Positions 46,442 through 55,832 are shown, counted from the first letter of the stretch. The stretch: DNA of 64,000 nt from Paenibacillus polymyxa (GCF_015710975.1 NZ_CP049783.1:4135501-4199500), one strand, 5' to 3'. Notes: generated by a model from the letters alone, not told the origin. Numbers and translations: made by a program.

Positions 46442-47221
46442 TTAGCGAAGTTGCCTGTCAATCAATTCCTCTAGCGAATCAGCTATATGATCTGGTCCAT
46501 AGGATAGTTCTTCCCTGCTTAAGCTCAACCAGGCATGACGCTCATCCATATCAAAGGCAGTCTCAAGCCAACCGGACAAGCCTCTGCCTCTACGGTCTAC
46601 TTCTACAAGCACATGTACTCCCTCGGGTTCCAACTGCATAATCAGCTCTAGCTCCTCGATATCCCGTGCATACTCCGAGCCAGGCGTAAACTCAAACTCC
46701 TGCACAAATGGAACACCGCGTCCAAGCTTGGGGTGACGTTCGCAGGTGGAGGAACGGAATCGGAAGCCTAACAGGTGAACCGCCTCAAACACCGTACTCA
46801 TATAAGGATGCGGCTCGATTTTAAGTGAATCACGATCGGTCGGGTCCAAAGCCATGCCAATATCCAATGCTGTTTCCAGCCAGACAGGCTGTTTGGCATG
46901 AGTAACAGGGGTTTCCAAAGGCAATCTGAAGGAAAAGGGGATTTCAAGCTCCTGTCCTTGCTTTAGATGAAAGCCATCAGATACCTTGATCCGCGCAATG
47001 CAGCAGGTGGTGACGGTTTTTTTATCATCGTGCTCTACGATATATTCAGTCTTGAGCTCAATATCAATTTTGCCGATTTCCTGATCAATTTTACCGCCCT
47101 TGATACGTATGATGCCGCTAATTTCTTCTCCAGGCACATATACAGTTTGATCCACTAACGTATCGACTTTGGCTGAACCGATTCCTGCACTTGCTAATAT
47201 CTTGTTAAAGAAACTCATCAT
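46442..47221 (-). CDS. spo0M: Sporulation-control protein Spo0M
   Basis: A 259-residue arrestin-fold protein that affects entry into sporulation and cell division in B. subtilis. The N-terminus FFNKILASAGIGSAKVDTLVD is family-specific, followed by VYVPGEEISGIIRIKGG and PFSFRLPLETPVT, typical beta-strands. The C-terminus is DELIDRQLR-like (SLEELIDRQLR). It is monocistronic. Confidence 0.94.
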   Translation of the reverse strand: MMSFFNKILASAGIGSAKVDTLVDQTVYVPGEEISGIIRIKGGKIDQEIGKIDIELKTEYIVEHDDKKTVTTCCIARIKVSDGFHLKQGQELEIPFSFRLPLETPVTHAKQPVWLETALDIGMALDPTDRDSLKIEPHPYMSTVFEAVHLLGFRFRSSTCERHPKLGRGVPFVQEFEFTPGSEYARDIEELELIMQLEPEGVHVLVEVDRRGRGLSGWLETAFDMDERHAWLSLSREELSYGPDHIADSLEELIDRQLR

Positions 47222-47387
47222 TCCGTCCCCCCGATAATCTTATGGTTATGGTAAACACACGAAAACTAAAAACCTGTACAGCTTAACCGGATATACGGGG
47301 AAAAAGCTTAAACCGTTCCAAAAAAATGCAAGGAAAAAGTAATGGAAAACAAGTAGGCGCATGGAATTTGCTGACCCATGTAGCTTA

Positions 47388-48050
47388 CTAATCGCAGTTC
47401 ACTTTATGGGGAGGTATAAAACATTTACGACAACGAGGCTCATAAGCCTCAGAGTCACCGATCATCACGATAGGTCCTACAGTGGAAGGTTTTCCATTGA
47501 CCATACGCTGTGTAAATACTGCTTCCGAACTGCCGCATACAGCGCAGAAGGAAGTCAGCTTTTCGATGTCATCCGCCATAGCGAGCAGACCACCGACATA
47601 GCCAAACTCCTTGCCTCGGTAATCCAGATTCAGCCCATCGGCAATGACATGCTTTCCACAATAAGCTAACTCTTGTATGAGCGACATAATATGTCGACTA
47701 AAAAACTGGACTTCGTCAAAGGCAACCACATCGGCATCTTTCGTTTCTTGCAAAATATGCTGAACGAGCTCATCCGTAAGTTTTCTTGGAATAGAGATAG
47801 CGGGCAGCCGATATCCGATCCGGCTTACAATTTCGTCCTCGGCATAACGGTTATCTTCAGCTGGTTTGTAAGCGACCACCTTGCGATGCCCGTATTGGAT
47901 TAGTTTCTGACAACGGCGAATTAATTCGCCGGATTTTTCACTGAACATGGGGCCTGTAATTATCGTAATTCGTCCTGTAGGCAAAGCGAATTCCCCTCTC
48001 TTAACATGTACATTACGCTGTAAATCTTCATCTCCGAAAGAAAACGCCAT
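47388..48050 (-). CDS. tdk: Thymidine kinase, divergent P-loop
   Basis: A 220-residue type II thymidine kinase (salvage of thymidine to dTMP). A Walker B-like FDEVQFF, the lasso-type ADGLNLDYRGKEFG and a zinc-binding part with CAVCG and CRKC are present. The P-loop is odd: GPMFSEKSGELIRR instead of the usual GPMFSGKTEELIRR, that is Gly and Glu appear exchanged around Lys-Ser. An N-terminal extension of about 25 residues is also unusual. It may be a specialised paralogue with altered nucleotide use. Confidence 0.82.
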   Translation of the reverse strand: MAFSFGDEDLQRNVHVKRGEFALPTGRITIITGPMFSEKSGELIRRCQKLIQYGHRKVVAYKPAEDNRYAEDEIVSRIGYRLPAISIPRKLTDELVQHILQETKDADVVAFDEVQFFSRHIMSLIQELAYCGKHVIADGLNLDYRGKEFGYVGGLLAMADDIEKLTSFCAVCGSSEAVFTQRMVNGKPSTVGPIVMIGDSEAYEPRCRKCFIPPHKVNCD

Positions 48051-48212
48051 TATAGATTACCATAACGAGCCACATACAGACTAGAGAAAATATATTGTTT
48101 TTCGACATGTTTTTGTATGTCTATTCTTAAAACGTAAATGTGGCCGTCATTGCTCTGCCGCCGCGGGCATGATATGGTGAAGTGTAGTGGAATGAAGGGA
48201 AGAGTGGAAGGC

Positions 48213-48425
48213 ATGGACGAAAAAAACACGGATTATAGTGCCAAAAGAAGAGCATTACTGGAACAAGGACTGATTAGCCCGCAAGCTCTGGAGCTAATCA
48301 TTGAGCTGGAGACAGAGCTAGATCTTCTGAACAAGCAAAATGAATCGTTCCGCAAGGCGTTACGAGCCAAATCAGCACAAAGTCCAAGAATGTCTACCAA
48401 ATTACGAGATGCGCTGTATGAATGA
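48213..48425 (+). CDS. Small coiled-coil hypothetical protein
   Basis: A 70-residue, charged, helical protein (ISPQALELIIELETELDLLNKQ is a likely coiled coil). ATG 48213 follows GTGGAAGG; ATG 48192 is an alternative. No family recognised. It is transcribed toward the E3 gene but separated from it by 121 bp. Confidence 0.5.
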   Translation: MDEKNTDYSAKRRALLEQGLISPQALELIIELETELDLLNKQNESFRKALRAKSAQSPRMSTKLRDALYE

Positions 48426-48546
48426 TATGGAGAGATATCTAGATTAGGTAGATGATTTGCAGCCTATGCCTAAACGCTATATTTTGTACAGTGAAATAAA
48501 GAGAGTACAATAAGCTATATATAATCAATGTTAATGGAGGAGAAAC

Positions 48547-49968
48547 ATGACTATACATTGTGATGTCGCTATTTTGGGTGGAGGAACCGGAGGGTATGTA
48601 GCAGCAATTCGCGCAGCCCAGCTCGGCAAGGAAGTGGTGATCATCGAAAAGGACAAGCTCGGCGGAACCTGTCTGCACCGTGGTTGTATTCCGAGCAAGG
48701 CTTTGCTGCGCAGTGCGGAAGTATATGCAACGATTAAAGAAAGTGCGCAATATGGTATCGAGACATCGGGAGCACAGCTTGTATTTCCCAAGGTTCAGGA
48801 ACGTAAGGAAGCCGTTGTGGAGCAGCTACACCAGGGCGTTCAATTTTTGATGCGTAAAAATAAAATTACGGTGCTGAGCGGTAAGGGACGCGTGATTGGA
48901 CCGTCTATATTTTCTCCTAAAAGCGGAGCAGTGGCTGTGGAGCTAGAAGATGGTGAGATGGAGACGATTGTTCCTGCACATCTCATTATTGCAACAGGAT
49001 CACGTCCGCGTGTGCTGCCTGGATTGGAGCCAGATGGCGAATTTATTCTGAGCAGTGACGAAGCATTGACTATGGAGAAGCTGCCAGCATCTCTGATTAT
49101 CGTAGGTGGTGGTGTCATTGGCGTGGAATGGGCTTCCATGCTGAATGATTTTGGCGTGGAGGTTACAGTGGTTGAGGCCGCAAATCGACTTATTCCTACG
49201 GAGGACGCGGACGTTTCGCGTGAAATGCAGCGCTTGTTAACCAAGCGTGGTGTCAAGGTGCTGACGGGGGCACAAGTGTTGGCCGAAACCTATGGCAAGG
49301 ATGAGGAAGGCGTACAGATTGACGTGCAAAAAGGAGAAGAAACCGAAACTCTCAGTGCTTCCAAACTGCTCATTTCTGTAGGTCGTCAGGCGAATGTGGA
49401 AAATATCGGGCTGGAAAATACAGATATCCGCGTGGAGCGTGGCTTTATCTCGGTTAATGAGCATTTGCAGACAAATGAGCCACATATCTACGCCATCGGG
49501 GATTGCATCGGCGGCTTACAACTGGCCCATGCAGCAAGTCATGAAGGGTTGCAGGCAGTTCATCATTTGGCGGGCGAAGAGTTTCACAGCGTACCCAACT
49601 ATATGATTCCGCGGTGTATTTACACACGTCCTGAAGCCGCAAGCGTCGGCTTGACGGAGCAAGAAGCCCGTGAACGTGGACACCAGGTGAAAACAGGGAA
49701 GTTCCCTTTCCAAGCGATCGGGAAATCGCTAGTATACGGTAGTCGGGACGGCTTCGTTAAAGTGGTGGCGGACCAGACAACTAATGATATTCTCGGTGTA
49801 CATATGATCGGTACGCATGTAACGGATCTGATCAGCGAGGCCGCTCTTGCGCAATTGCTGGATGCTACGCCGTGGGAAGTCGGACAGCTTATTCATCCGC
49901 ATCCAACGTTGTCGGAGATTTTGGGAGAAGCGATGCTGGCCGTTGATGGACAAGCGATAGGCATATAA
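48547..49968 (+). CDS. lpdV: Dihydrolipoyl dehydrogenase (E3) of the branched-chain 2-oxoacid complex
   Basis: A 473-residue FAD flavoprotein that reoxidises the lipoyl groups of E2. FAD site ILGGGTGGYVAAIRAAQLGK, redox disulfide GGTCLHRGCIPSKALL (about residues 38-53), NAD site IIVGGGVIGVEWAS and C-terminal catalytic HPHPTLSE are complete. First of the bkd genes. ATG follows GGAGGAGAAAC. Confidence 0.95.
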   Translation: MTIHCDVAILGGGTGGYVAAIRAAQLGKEVVIIEKDKLGGTCLHRGCIPSKALLRSAEVYATIKESAQYGIETSGAQLVFPKVQERKEAVVEQLHQGVQFLMRKNKITVLSGKGRVIGPSIFSPKSGAVAVELEDGEMETIVPAHLIIATGSRPRVLPGLEPDGEFILSSDEALTMEKLPASLIIVGGGVIGVEWASMLNDFGVEVTVVEAANRLIPTEDADVSREMQRLLTKRGVKVLTGAQVLAETYGKDEEGVQIDVQKGEETETLSASKLLISVGRQANVENIGLENTDIRVERGFISVNEHLQTNEPHIYAIGDCIGGLQLAHAASHEGLQAVHHLAGEEFHSVPNYMIPRCIYTRPEAASVGLTEQEARERGHQVKTGKFPFQAIGKSLVYGSRDGFVKVVADQTTNDILGVHMIGTHVTDLISEAALAQLLDATPWEVGQLIHPHPTLSEILGEAMLAVDGQAIGI

Positions 49969-50013
49969 ACGTTTCAAATAAATCGGTACTTTTCTTTTTG
50001 GGGCGAAAAGGAT

Positions 50014-50066
50014 TATAATGGGGTTAGTCAGAGTTTAGTACCAGGTTTTAAGACAAGATGGTACTA
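50014..50066 (+). promoter_or_regulatory. Putative promoter and inverted repeat upstream of bkdAA
   Basis: TATAAT at 50014-50019 is followed by the 8-bp inverted repeat TAGTACCA (50036-50043) / TGGTACTA (50059-50066) with a 15-base spacer. It could be an operator or a leader hairpin. No sigma-54 promoter was found, unlike B. subtilis bkd. Confidence 0.5.
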
Positions 50067-50108
50067 GGTGCTGAAAGTAGGATGTTTGACATTTAAGGAG
50101 GTGCCTCA

Positions 50109-51137
50109 ATGAGTTCTAAAGGCGCTGTAGACGCTGGCTTCAGACATGAACAGCTGGGACTTACTCACGGACAAGTAATTGATATGTACAGATATATGTT
50201 GCTCGCAAGAAGATTTGACGAGCGCAACATGCTCCTGCAACGGGCAGGAAAAATTAACTTCCACGTTTCCGGTATTGGGCAGGAGGCGGCACAAGTAGGT
50301 GCAGCTTTCGCTTTAGATCGGGAAAAGGACTATTTCCTTCCCTATTACCGGGATTACGGATTCGTGCTTGCAGTCGGCATGACACCGCGCGAATTGATGT
50401 TGTCGGCATTTGCCAAGGCAGATGACCCTAATAGCGGCGGTCGCCAGATGCCGGGGCATTTTGGTAGTAAACGACTACGTATTGTGACAGGCTCCAGCCC
50501 AGTGACCACACAGGTTCCACATGCAGTCGGTGTAGCGCTGGCCGCCAAGATGCAGAAAAAGGATTTTGTATCGTTTGTTACGTTTGGGGAAGGCTCCAGC
50601 AATCAGGGGGATTTTCACGAAGGCTGTAACTTTGCGGGTGTACAGAAGCTGCCAGTCATCATTATGTGCGAGAACAATCAATATGCGATATCGGTTCCGA
50701 TTCATAAGCAGTTGGCAGGCAAGGTAAGTGACCGAGCATTGGGTTACGGATTCCCTGGTATTCGTGTCGATGGTAATGATGCGCTAGCCGTATATGCCGC
50801 GGTGAAGGAAGCACGTGAACGTGCTGTCCGCGGTGAAGGTCCTACGCTAATCGAAGCCATGATGTACCGTCTGTCCCCTCACTCCACTTCGGATAATGAT
50901 CTGGCTTACCGGACCAAGGAGGAAGTAGATGAGAACTGGGCCAAGGACGGCGTAGCCCGCATGAAGAGTTACTTGATCGAATGCGGCATTTGGGATGAGG
51001 CCAAAGATGCAGATCTGTCGGCCGAACTGCTGCTCGAAGTCAAGGAAGCCATTGAATATGCAGATAATGCGCCTTTTCCTAAGCCCGAAGATACGCTACT
51101 GCATGTGTATGCTGATAGCCATGGGGAGGGTCGGTAA
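50109..51137 (+). CDS. bkdAA: Branched-chain 2-oxoacid dehydrogenase E1, alpha subunit
   Basis: A 342-residue TPP-dependent subunit that decarboxylates 2-oxo acids of Val, Leu and Ile. GHFGSKRLRIVTGSSPVTTQ, the TPP-binding GEGSSNQGDFHEGCNFAG and ENNQYAISVP are family motifs, as is the phospho-loop-like YRLSPHSTSDNDL. It is 2 bp from the beta subunit gene, so translation is coupled. Confidence 0.94.
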   Translation: MSSKGAVDAGFRHEQLGLTHGQVIDMYRYMLLARRFDERNMLLQRAGKINFHVSGIGQEAAQVGAAFALDREKDYFLPYYRDYGFVLAVGMTPRELMLSAFAKADDPNSGGRQMPGHFGSKRLRIVTGSSPVTTQVPHAVGVALAAKMQKKDFVSFVTFGEGSSNQGDFHEGCNFAGVQKLPVIIMCENNQYAISVPIHKQLAGKVSDRALGYGFPGIRVDGNDALAVYAAVKEARERAVRGEGPTLIEAMMYRLSPHSTSDNDLAYRTKEEVDENWAKDGVARMKSYLIECGIWDEAKDADLSAELLLEVKEAIEYADNAPFPKPEDTLLHVYADSHGEGR

Positions 51138-51139
51138 TT

Positions 51140-52126
51140 ATGGCGATGATGGAATATATTGATGCGATACGTCTTGCTATGAAGGAAGAAATGGAGCAGG
51201 ATGAAACGGTTTTTGTATTAGGTGAGGACGTCGGTGTAAAAGGCGGTGTTTTTACAACGACTAAGGGGCTCATGGACCAATTCGGTGAGCAACGTGTCAT
51301 GGATACACCATTGGCAGAGTCGGCGATTGCAGGGGTTGCAATTGGTGCGGCAATGTACGGAATGAAGCCGATTGCTGAAATGCAATATTCGGACTTCATG
51401 CTGCCAGCGACGAATCAGATTATTAGTGAAGCGGCTAAAATCCGCTACCGCTCCAACAACGATTGGAATTGCCCTGTGGTGATCCGCGCACCTATCGGTG
51501 GCGGTATTTTTGGTGGTTTGTATCACTCTCAGTGTCCGGAATCTATTTTTTTTGGTACACCGGGTCTAAAAATTGTTGCTCCATTTACACCTTATGACGC
51601 CAAAGGATTGCTGAAAGCAGCCATTCGTGACCCTGACCCAGTGCTGTTTTTTGAAAATAAAAAATCCTACAAGCTGATTAAGGGTGAAGTGCCTGAGGAT
51701 GATTATATCGTTCCAATCGGCAAGGCTAATCTACTGCGCGAGGGTGACGATATTACGGTCATCGGTTATAGCCAGCCATTGCATTTTGTTATGCAGGCAG
51801 CTGAGGAATTGGAGAAGGAAGAGGGCATTACCGCACATGTTGTGGATTTGCGCACACTCCAGCCATTGGATCGCGAAGCCATTATCGAGGCTGCACGACA
51901 TACAGGTAAGGTCTTAATCGTTCATGAGGACAACAAAACGGGCGGTATCGGTGCCGAGGTATCAGCTATTATTAATGAAGAGTGTCTGTTCGAACTGGAT
52001 GCACCGATTGAGCGTCTGTGCGCTCCTGATGTGCCAGCCATGCCGATCAGTCCACCAATGGAGAAGTTTTATATGTTAAACAAGGATAAAGTGAAGGAAG
52101 CCATGCGCCGTCTCGCCATGTATTAA
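51140..52126 (+). CDS. bkdAB: Branched-chain 2-oxoacid dehydrogenase E1, beta subunit
   Basis: A 328-residue transketolase-type beta subunit: FVLGEDVGVKGGVFTTTKGL, TPLAESAIAGVAIGAAMYG and GGGIFGGLYHSQCPES (substrate/TPP contacts) are visible. Normal length. The products (branched acyl-CoAs) prime iso/anteiso fatty acid synthesis in this genus. Confidence 0.95.
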   Translation: MAMMEYIDAIRLAMKEEMEQDETVFVLGEDVGVKGGVFTTTKGLMDQFGEQRVMDTPLAESAIAGVAIGAAMYGMKPIAEMQYSDFMLPATNQIISEAAKIRYRSNNDWNCPVVIRAPIGGGIFGGLYHSQCPESIFFGTPGLKIVAPFTPYDAKGLLKAAIRDPDPVLFFENKKSYKLIKGEVPEDDYIVPIGKANLLREGDDITVIGYSQPLHFVMQAAEELEKEEGITAHVVDLRTLQPLDREAIIEAARHTGKVLIVHEDNKTGGIGAEVSAIINEECLFELDAPIERLCAPDVPAMPISPPMEKFYMLNKDKVKEAMRRLAMY

Positions 52127-52215
52127 TATAGAGCAGATTCGGGCGAAAGTATTCCAAAAGAGTAGTGGGGCAGCGATAAAACGCGCCCTTCTATGATGTT
52201 AAGGAGTTGAAAAAA

Positions 52216-53610
52216 ATGTCAGACCAAACACAATGGAACGACGTGACCATGCCGCAATTGGCTGAATCGCTCGTATCGGCAACAATTGCCAAATGGCTCA
52301 AACAACCTGGTGACACAGTAGAGCAATTTGAGCCAATTTGCGAGGTCATTACAGATAAAGTGAACGCTGAAATCCCATCCACATTGGATGGCATTATGGG
52401 TGACCTGTTGGCGGAGGAAGGTCAGACGGTAGCGGTAGGCGAGTTGATTTGCCGTATCCAGACGAAGTCGGCTGCACCTACAGCATCAACAGGAGGAGCG
52501 GCACCAGCGGCATCAGCATCTCAAGGCAACGTACAAGCACAATCCCAGCAGAGTGCTGGATCGGATCAGTCCATGCGCGGACGTTTTTCTCCAGCGGTCC
52601 AAACACTGGCTGCTGAGTACAATGTGGACTTAAGCAGAGTGCCAGGAACAGGCATGGGGGGAAGAATTACTCGCAAAGACGTGCTGAATTTTGTGCAGCA
52701 GGGCGGCTCAGCTCCAACTGGAGTGACTGGTCAGACGAGTGGGACCACGGAAGGACAAGGATCTCCTTTTACAGGACTACAGCAGTCTGCTGTTCAGCAT
52801 AGTGCTCCAGTTCAAAATATGGACCCTGCGATTCCCGTGCGCAACAGCGGTATTCATTTAACAGAGGCGCCAAAAGTTCCTATGATCGAAGTTGAGGGTG
52901 GCAACAATAACAGGTCCGAGTATTTTATTGATGTTACACCTATTCGTAGTGCAATTGCCCGCAATATGCGGCAAAGTGTTTCGGAAATTCCTCATGCCTG
53001 GACGACGATTGAAGTGGATGTGACCAACCTGGTGATGCTCCGCAACAAGATCAAAAACGAGTTCAAGCAAAAAGAAGGCATCAATATTACGTATCTGGCT
53101 TTTCTCATGAAAGCAGTCGTGAATGCAATCAAAGAATATCCGATCATGAATTCGGTGTGGGCAGTCGATAAAATTATCATCAAAAGAGACATCAATATTT
53201 CGTTGGCCGTAGGCACGGAGGACTCCGTTCTTACTCCTGTTATTAAAAAAGCCGACCAAAAAAATATTGCTGGTTTAGCTCGTGAGATTGACGATTTGGC
53301 ACGTAAAACCCGCGAAGGTACACTCAAACTGGACGACATGCAAGGCGGAACATTCACCGTCAACAACACCGGTTCCTTTGGTTCCATTTTATCTTATCCG
53401 GTGATTAACTATCCGCAGGCTGCAATTCTTACCTTTGAATCCATTGTCAAAAGACCAGTGGTTATTGATGATATGATTGCGGTGCGCTCGATGGCTAATC
53501 TGTGTCTGTCGCTGGATCATCGTATTTTAGACGGAGTGATTTGCGGACGATTCCTGCAACGGGTTAAAGAAAATCTAGAAGGCTACACCTTGGATACGAA
53601 GCTGTACTAA
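52216..53610 (+). CDS. bkdB: Branched-chain 2-oxoacid dehydrogenase E2 (dihydrolipoyl acyltransferase)
   Basis: A 464-residue core subunit. One lipoyl domain (about 5-80, lipoyl Lys in VITDKVNAEIPS), an Ala/Gln-rich linker, an E1/E3-binding domain (FSPAVQTLAAEYNVDLSRVPGTG), a second linker and a catalytic domain with SLDHRILDGVICGRFL (catalytic His-xxx-Asp). ATG 52216 is nine bases after AAGGAG. Confidence 0.95.
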   Translation: MSDQTQWNDVTMPQLAESLVSATIAKWLKQPGDTVEQFEPICEVITDKVNAEIPSTLDGIMGDLLAEEGQTVAVGELICRIQTKSAAPTASTGGAAPAASASQGNVQAQSQQSAGSDQSMRGRFSPAVQTLAAEYNVDLSRVPGTGMGGRITRKDVLNFVQQGGSAPTGVTGQTSGTTEGQGSPFTGLQQSAVQHSAPVQNMDPAIPVRNSGIHLTEAPKVPMIEVEGGNNNRSEYFIDVTPIRSAIARNMRQSVSEIPHAWTTIEVDVTNLVMLRNKIKNEFKQKEGINITYLAFLMKAVVNAIKEYPIMNSVWAVDKIIIKRDINISLAVGTEDSVLTPVIKKADQKNIAGLAREIDDLARKTREGTLKLDDMQGGTFTVNNTGSFGSILSYPVINYPQAAILTFESIVKRPVVIDDMIAVRSMANLCLSLDHRILDGVICGRFLQRVKENLEGYTLDTKLY

Positions 53611-53655
53611 TCATCCGAACAGTTAGGTAAATGGACGGAGAGGAAGTGACAGGCC

Positions 53656-54354
53656 GTGAACAGACGACCGCTTGATGTAACCTATATGAATAGGATGGAA
53701 TATGCCCATGCTTGGGATGTTCAGAAGGAGATTGTGGGAAAGCTGGATGCGGGGGAGGCGAGAGAAACGCTTATGCTTCTCCAGCATCCGCCAACCTACA
53801 CCATTGGTTCCCAGAGGCATCCTGAGCATCTGCTCCTCACACCAGAGCAGCTGAAAGAGCAGGGCATCAGCGTCTTTCAAATTGATCGTGGGGGAGACAT
53901 TACATATCATGGACCAGGGCAACTTGTCGGATATCCCTTACTTGTGCTTGGCAACCGAGAGGCGTTAAATCTGCACGGATACCTTCGAAGTTTGGAAGAA
54001 GTGATCATTCAGTTGCTGGCATCTTATGGGATTGAAGGGAGTCGTAAGCCTGAATATACGGGGGTATGGATCGGGAATCTTAAAATTGCGGCCATTGGTG
54101 TCAAATTTAACAAGTGTAAGCACCGTCGGGGCTTCGTAACCAGCCATGGCTTTGCCTTTAACATCAAGTCAGGAATACAGCATGAAGGTTTTGAAGGCAT
54201 TGTTCCATGCGGAATTCAGGAATACGGTGTGACATCATTAGAGGACTGTACACAGCAGTCTTTTTCGGTAGAGCAGATTGCGAGGGAAATTGTGCCGTAC
54301 TTTGAACAGCAATTTTCATTTGCTGCGCAATGGCAGACGCATTCCTTCCAATAA
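53656..54354 (+). CDS. lipB: Octanoyl-(acyl carrier protein):protein octanoyltransferase LipB
   Basis: Transfers octanoate to lipoyl domains, the first step of lipoate synthesis. The 232-residue protein shows LLQHPPTYTIGSQRHPEH, the glycine-rich DRGGDITYHGPGQLVGYP and KIAAIGVKFN with the conserved Lys; the catalytic Cys lies in GIVPCGIQEYGVTSL. The GTG start follows GGAGAGGAAG. Placing lipB with bkdB, a lipoylated protein, makes sense. Confidence 0.95.
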   Translation: MNRRPLDVTYMNRMEYAHAWDVQKEIVGKLDAGEARETLMLLQHPPTYTIGSQRHPEHLLLTPEQLKEQGISVFQIDRGGDITYHGPGQLVGYPLLVLGNREALNLHGYLRSLEEVIIQLLASYGIEGSRKPEYTGVWIGNLKIAAIGVKFNKCKHRRGFVTSHGFAFNIKSGIQHEGFEGIVPCGIQEYGVTSLEDCTQQSFSVEQIAREIVPYFEQQFSFAAQWQTHSFQ

Positions 54355-54359
54355 AAGGT

Positions 54360-54405
54360 CAGGCGGGCAATTGTGTGATTGACACGGGAGCCCGCCTGTT
54401 TGTTT
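54360..54405 (+). terminator. Terminator of the bkd-lipB genes
   Basis: CAGGCGGGC (54360-54368) pairs with GCCCGCCTG (54390-54398), then TTTGTTTG. Confidence 0.82.
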
Positions 54406-54477
54406 GCTTGTGCAGCAGCTCGTCCACACATAGCTTGTAACGGATCTTGGGTAGCCCAAACTTGAGCGGTGTAGTTG

Positions 54478-54582
54478 TTATAGTGGCATAATAAACGGCT
54501 CAATCACCATGAACAGCGTAGAACCAATCATAGCTGCGAGCATAACGTAGACGAAAAAACGAACCCATTTTTTGTTAGACAT
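54478..54582 (-). CDS. prli42: Prli42-like 34-residue membrane microprotein
   Basis: A small minus-strand gene: TAAAGGAG lies seven bases before the ATG, and the product MSNKKWVRFFVYVMLAAMIG... is a single-span membrane peptide of 34 residues. The N-terminal (M)SNKK, basic head and YVMLAAM core resemble Prli42, the stressosome-associated membrane miniprotein of Listeria and Bacillus. Assignment from remembered sequence patterns; it would anchor the stressosome (RsbR/S/T), which is not in this window. It is convergent to lipB and divergent from pepT. Confidence 0.7.
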   Translation of the reverse strand: MSNKKWVRFFVYVMLAAMIGSTLFMVIEPFIMPL

Positions 54583-54667
54583 GTGTAACTCCTTTAGGAT
54601 AGGTTTAAGTCATAGATAAGAACATCTATCCGTATTGTAACGTAATCGGGAAAGAGAGGAAAGTTTA

Positions 54668-55801
54668 ATGACAGTAGAGATAGTAAAAGATCGAATCGTA
54701 CAGGAATTTATGGAACTCGTACAGGTGGACAGTGAAACAAAGCATGAACAAGAAATATCACGTGTTCTGAAAGAAAAGTTTAATGCACTTGGACTGGAAG
54801 TCGTAGAAGACGATTCCCGCGAAAGAACGGGACATGGTTCGGGTAATTTGATTGTTACCTGGAAAGCGGAAGGTGTGGAGCAAGCACCCAAAATATTTTT
54901 TACCTGTCACATGGATACCGTAACTCCAGGTAAGGGTATCAAGCCGCAGTTGGGTGAGGATGGCTGGATTCGCAGTGATGGTTCAACAATTTTGGGTTCG
55001 GACGACAAGGCTGGGATTGCTGCTTTGTTCGAGGCGATTCGTGTCGTGCGCGAGCAGAACATTCCCCATGGTCAAATTCAGTTCGTGATTACGGCTGGAG
55101 AGGAATCTGGTTTGATGGGTGCACGGGCGATGAAGCCGGAAGTGCTGGATTCTGACTTCGGATACGCTTTGGATTCGAACGGTGAGGTGGGTTCTATTTG
55201 TATAGCTGCTCCCACACAGGCACGTATTGAGATGAGAATTACTGGGAAGTCTGCACATGCGGGAGTCAATCCTGAAGACGGCATCAGTGCCATTCAAGTC
55301 GCTTCTAAAGCAATTTCTAAAATGAAATTGGGACGCATTGACAAGGAGACGACCGCTAACATCGGCAGTTTCGAAGGCGGAGGCGCGACGAATGTGGTCT
55401 GCGATTTTGTATTGATCCGTGCGGAGGCTCGCAGTATTGTACAGGAAAAGGTTAATCATCAAATTCAGCATATGCGTGAAGCGCTCGAAACCACTACGCG
55501 TGAATTTGGTGCCCAGGGAGAGTTCCGTAGTGAAGTCATCTATCCAGCATTCAGCTTTACGGAGCATGATGAAGTTGTACAGGTTGCTCAGCGTGCTATT
55601 CAAGGGCTGGGACTGGCAACATCAACCTTCCATTCGGGTGGCGGCTCAGATGCTAATGTATTCAACGGGCTTGGAATTCCAACGGTGAATTTGGCGGTGG
55701 GCTACCAGAACATCCACACAACAGAGGAAAAGATCAAGGCCGATGATCTAGTGAAGGTTGCTGAAGTAGTCGTAGCTCTGATCCAAGAAACTACAAAGTA
55801 A
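54668..55801 (+). CDS. M20 family peptidase, PepT-like (YqjE)
   Basis: A 377-residue zinc aminopeptidase of the M20B group (tripeptidase T-like). The metal-binding residues are visible in FFTCHMDTV (His), GSDDKAGIAALFE (bridging Asp), TAGEESGLMGARA (general base Glu, metal Glu) and DSNGEVGS (Asp), with the distal His near the C-terminus (NIHTTEE). A dimerisation domain (about 180-290) contains SAHAGVNPEDGI. ATG follows AGAGAGGAAAG. Confidence 0.9.
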   Translation: MTVEIVKDRIVQEFMELVQVDSETKHEQEISRVLKEKFNALGLEVVEDDSRERTGHGSGNLIVTWKAEGVEQAPKIFFTCHMDTVTPGKGIKPQLGEDGWIRSDGSTILGSDDKAGIAALFEAIRVVREQNIPHGQIQFVITAGEESGLMGARAMKPEVLDSDFGYALDSNGEVGSICIAAPTQARIEMRITGKSAHAGVNPEDGISAIQVASKAISKMKLGRIDKETTANIGSFEGGGATNVVCDFVLIRAEARSIVQEKVNHQIQHMREALETTTREFGAQGEFRSEVIYPAFSFTEHDEVVQVAQRAIQGLGLATSTFHSGGGSDANVFNGLGIPTVNLAVGYQNIHTTEEKIKADDLVKVAEVVVALIQETTK

Positions 55802-55832
55802 GACTTACTTTTTACATCTACAATATACGAAA

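Noticed and set aside
49969..50108. Sigma-54 promoter for the bkd genes
   Set aside because: No TGGCAC-N5-TTGC pattern; the nearest GG...GC pair has wrong spacing.
54983..55603. 206-codon minus-strand ORF inside the pepT-like gene
   Set aside because: Antisense shadow; the plus-strand peptidase has all metal ligands.
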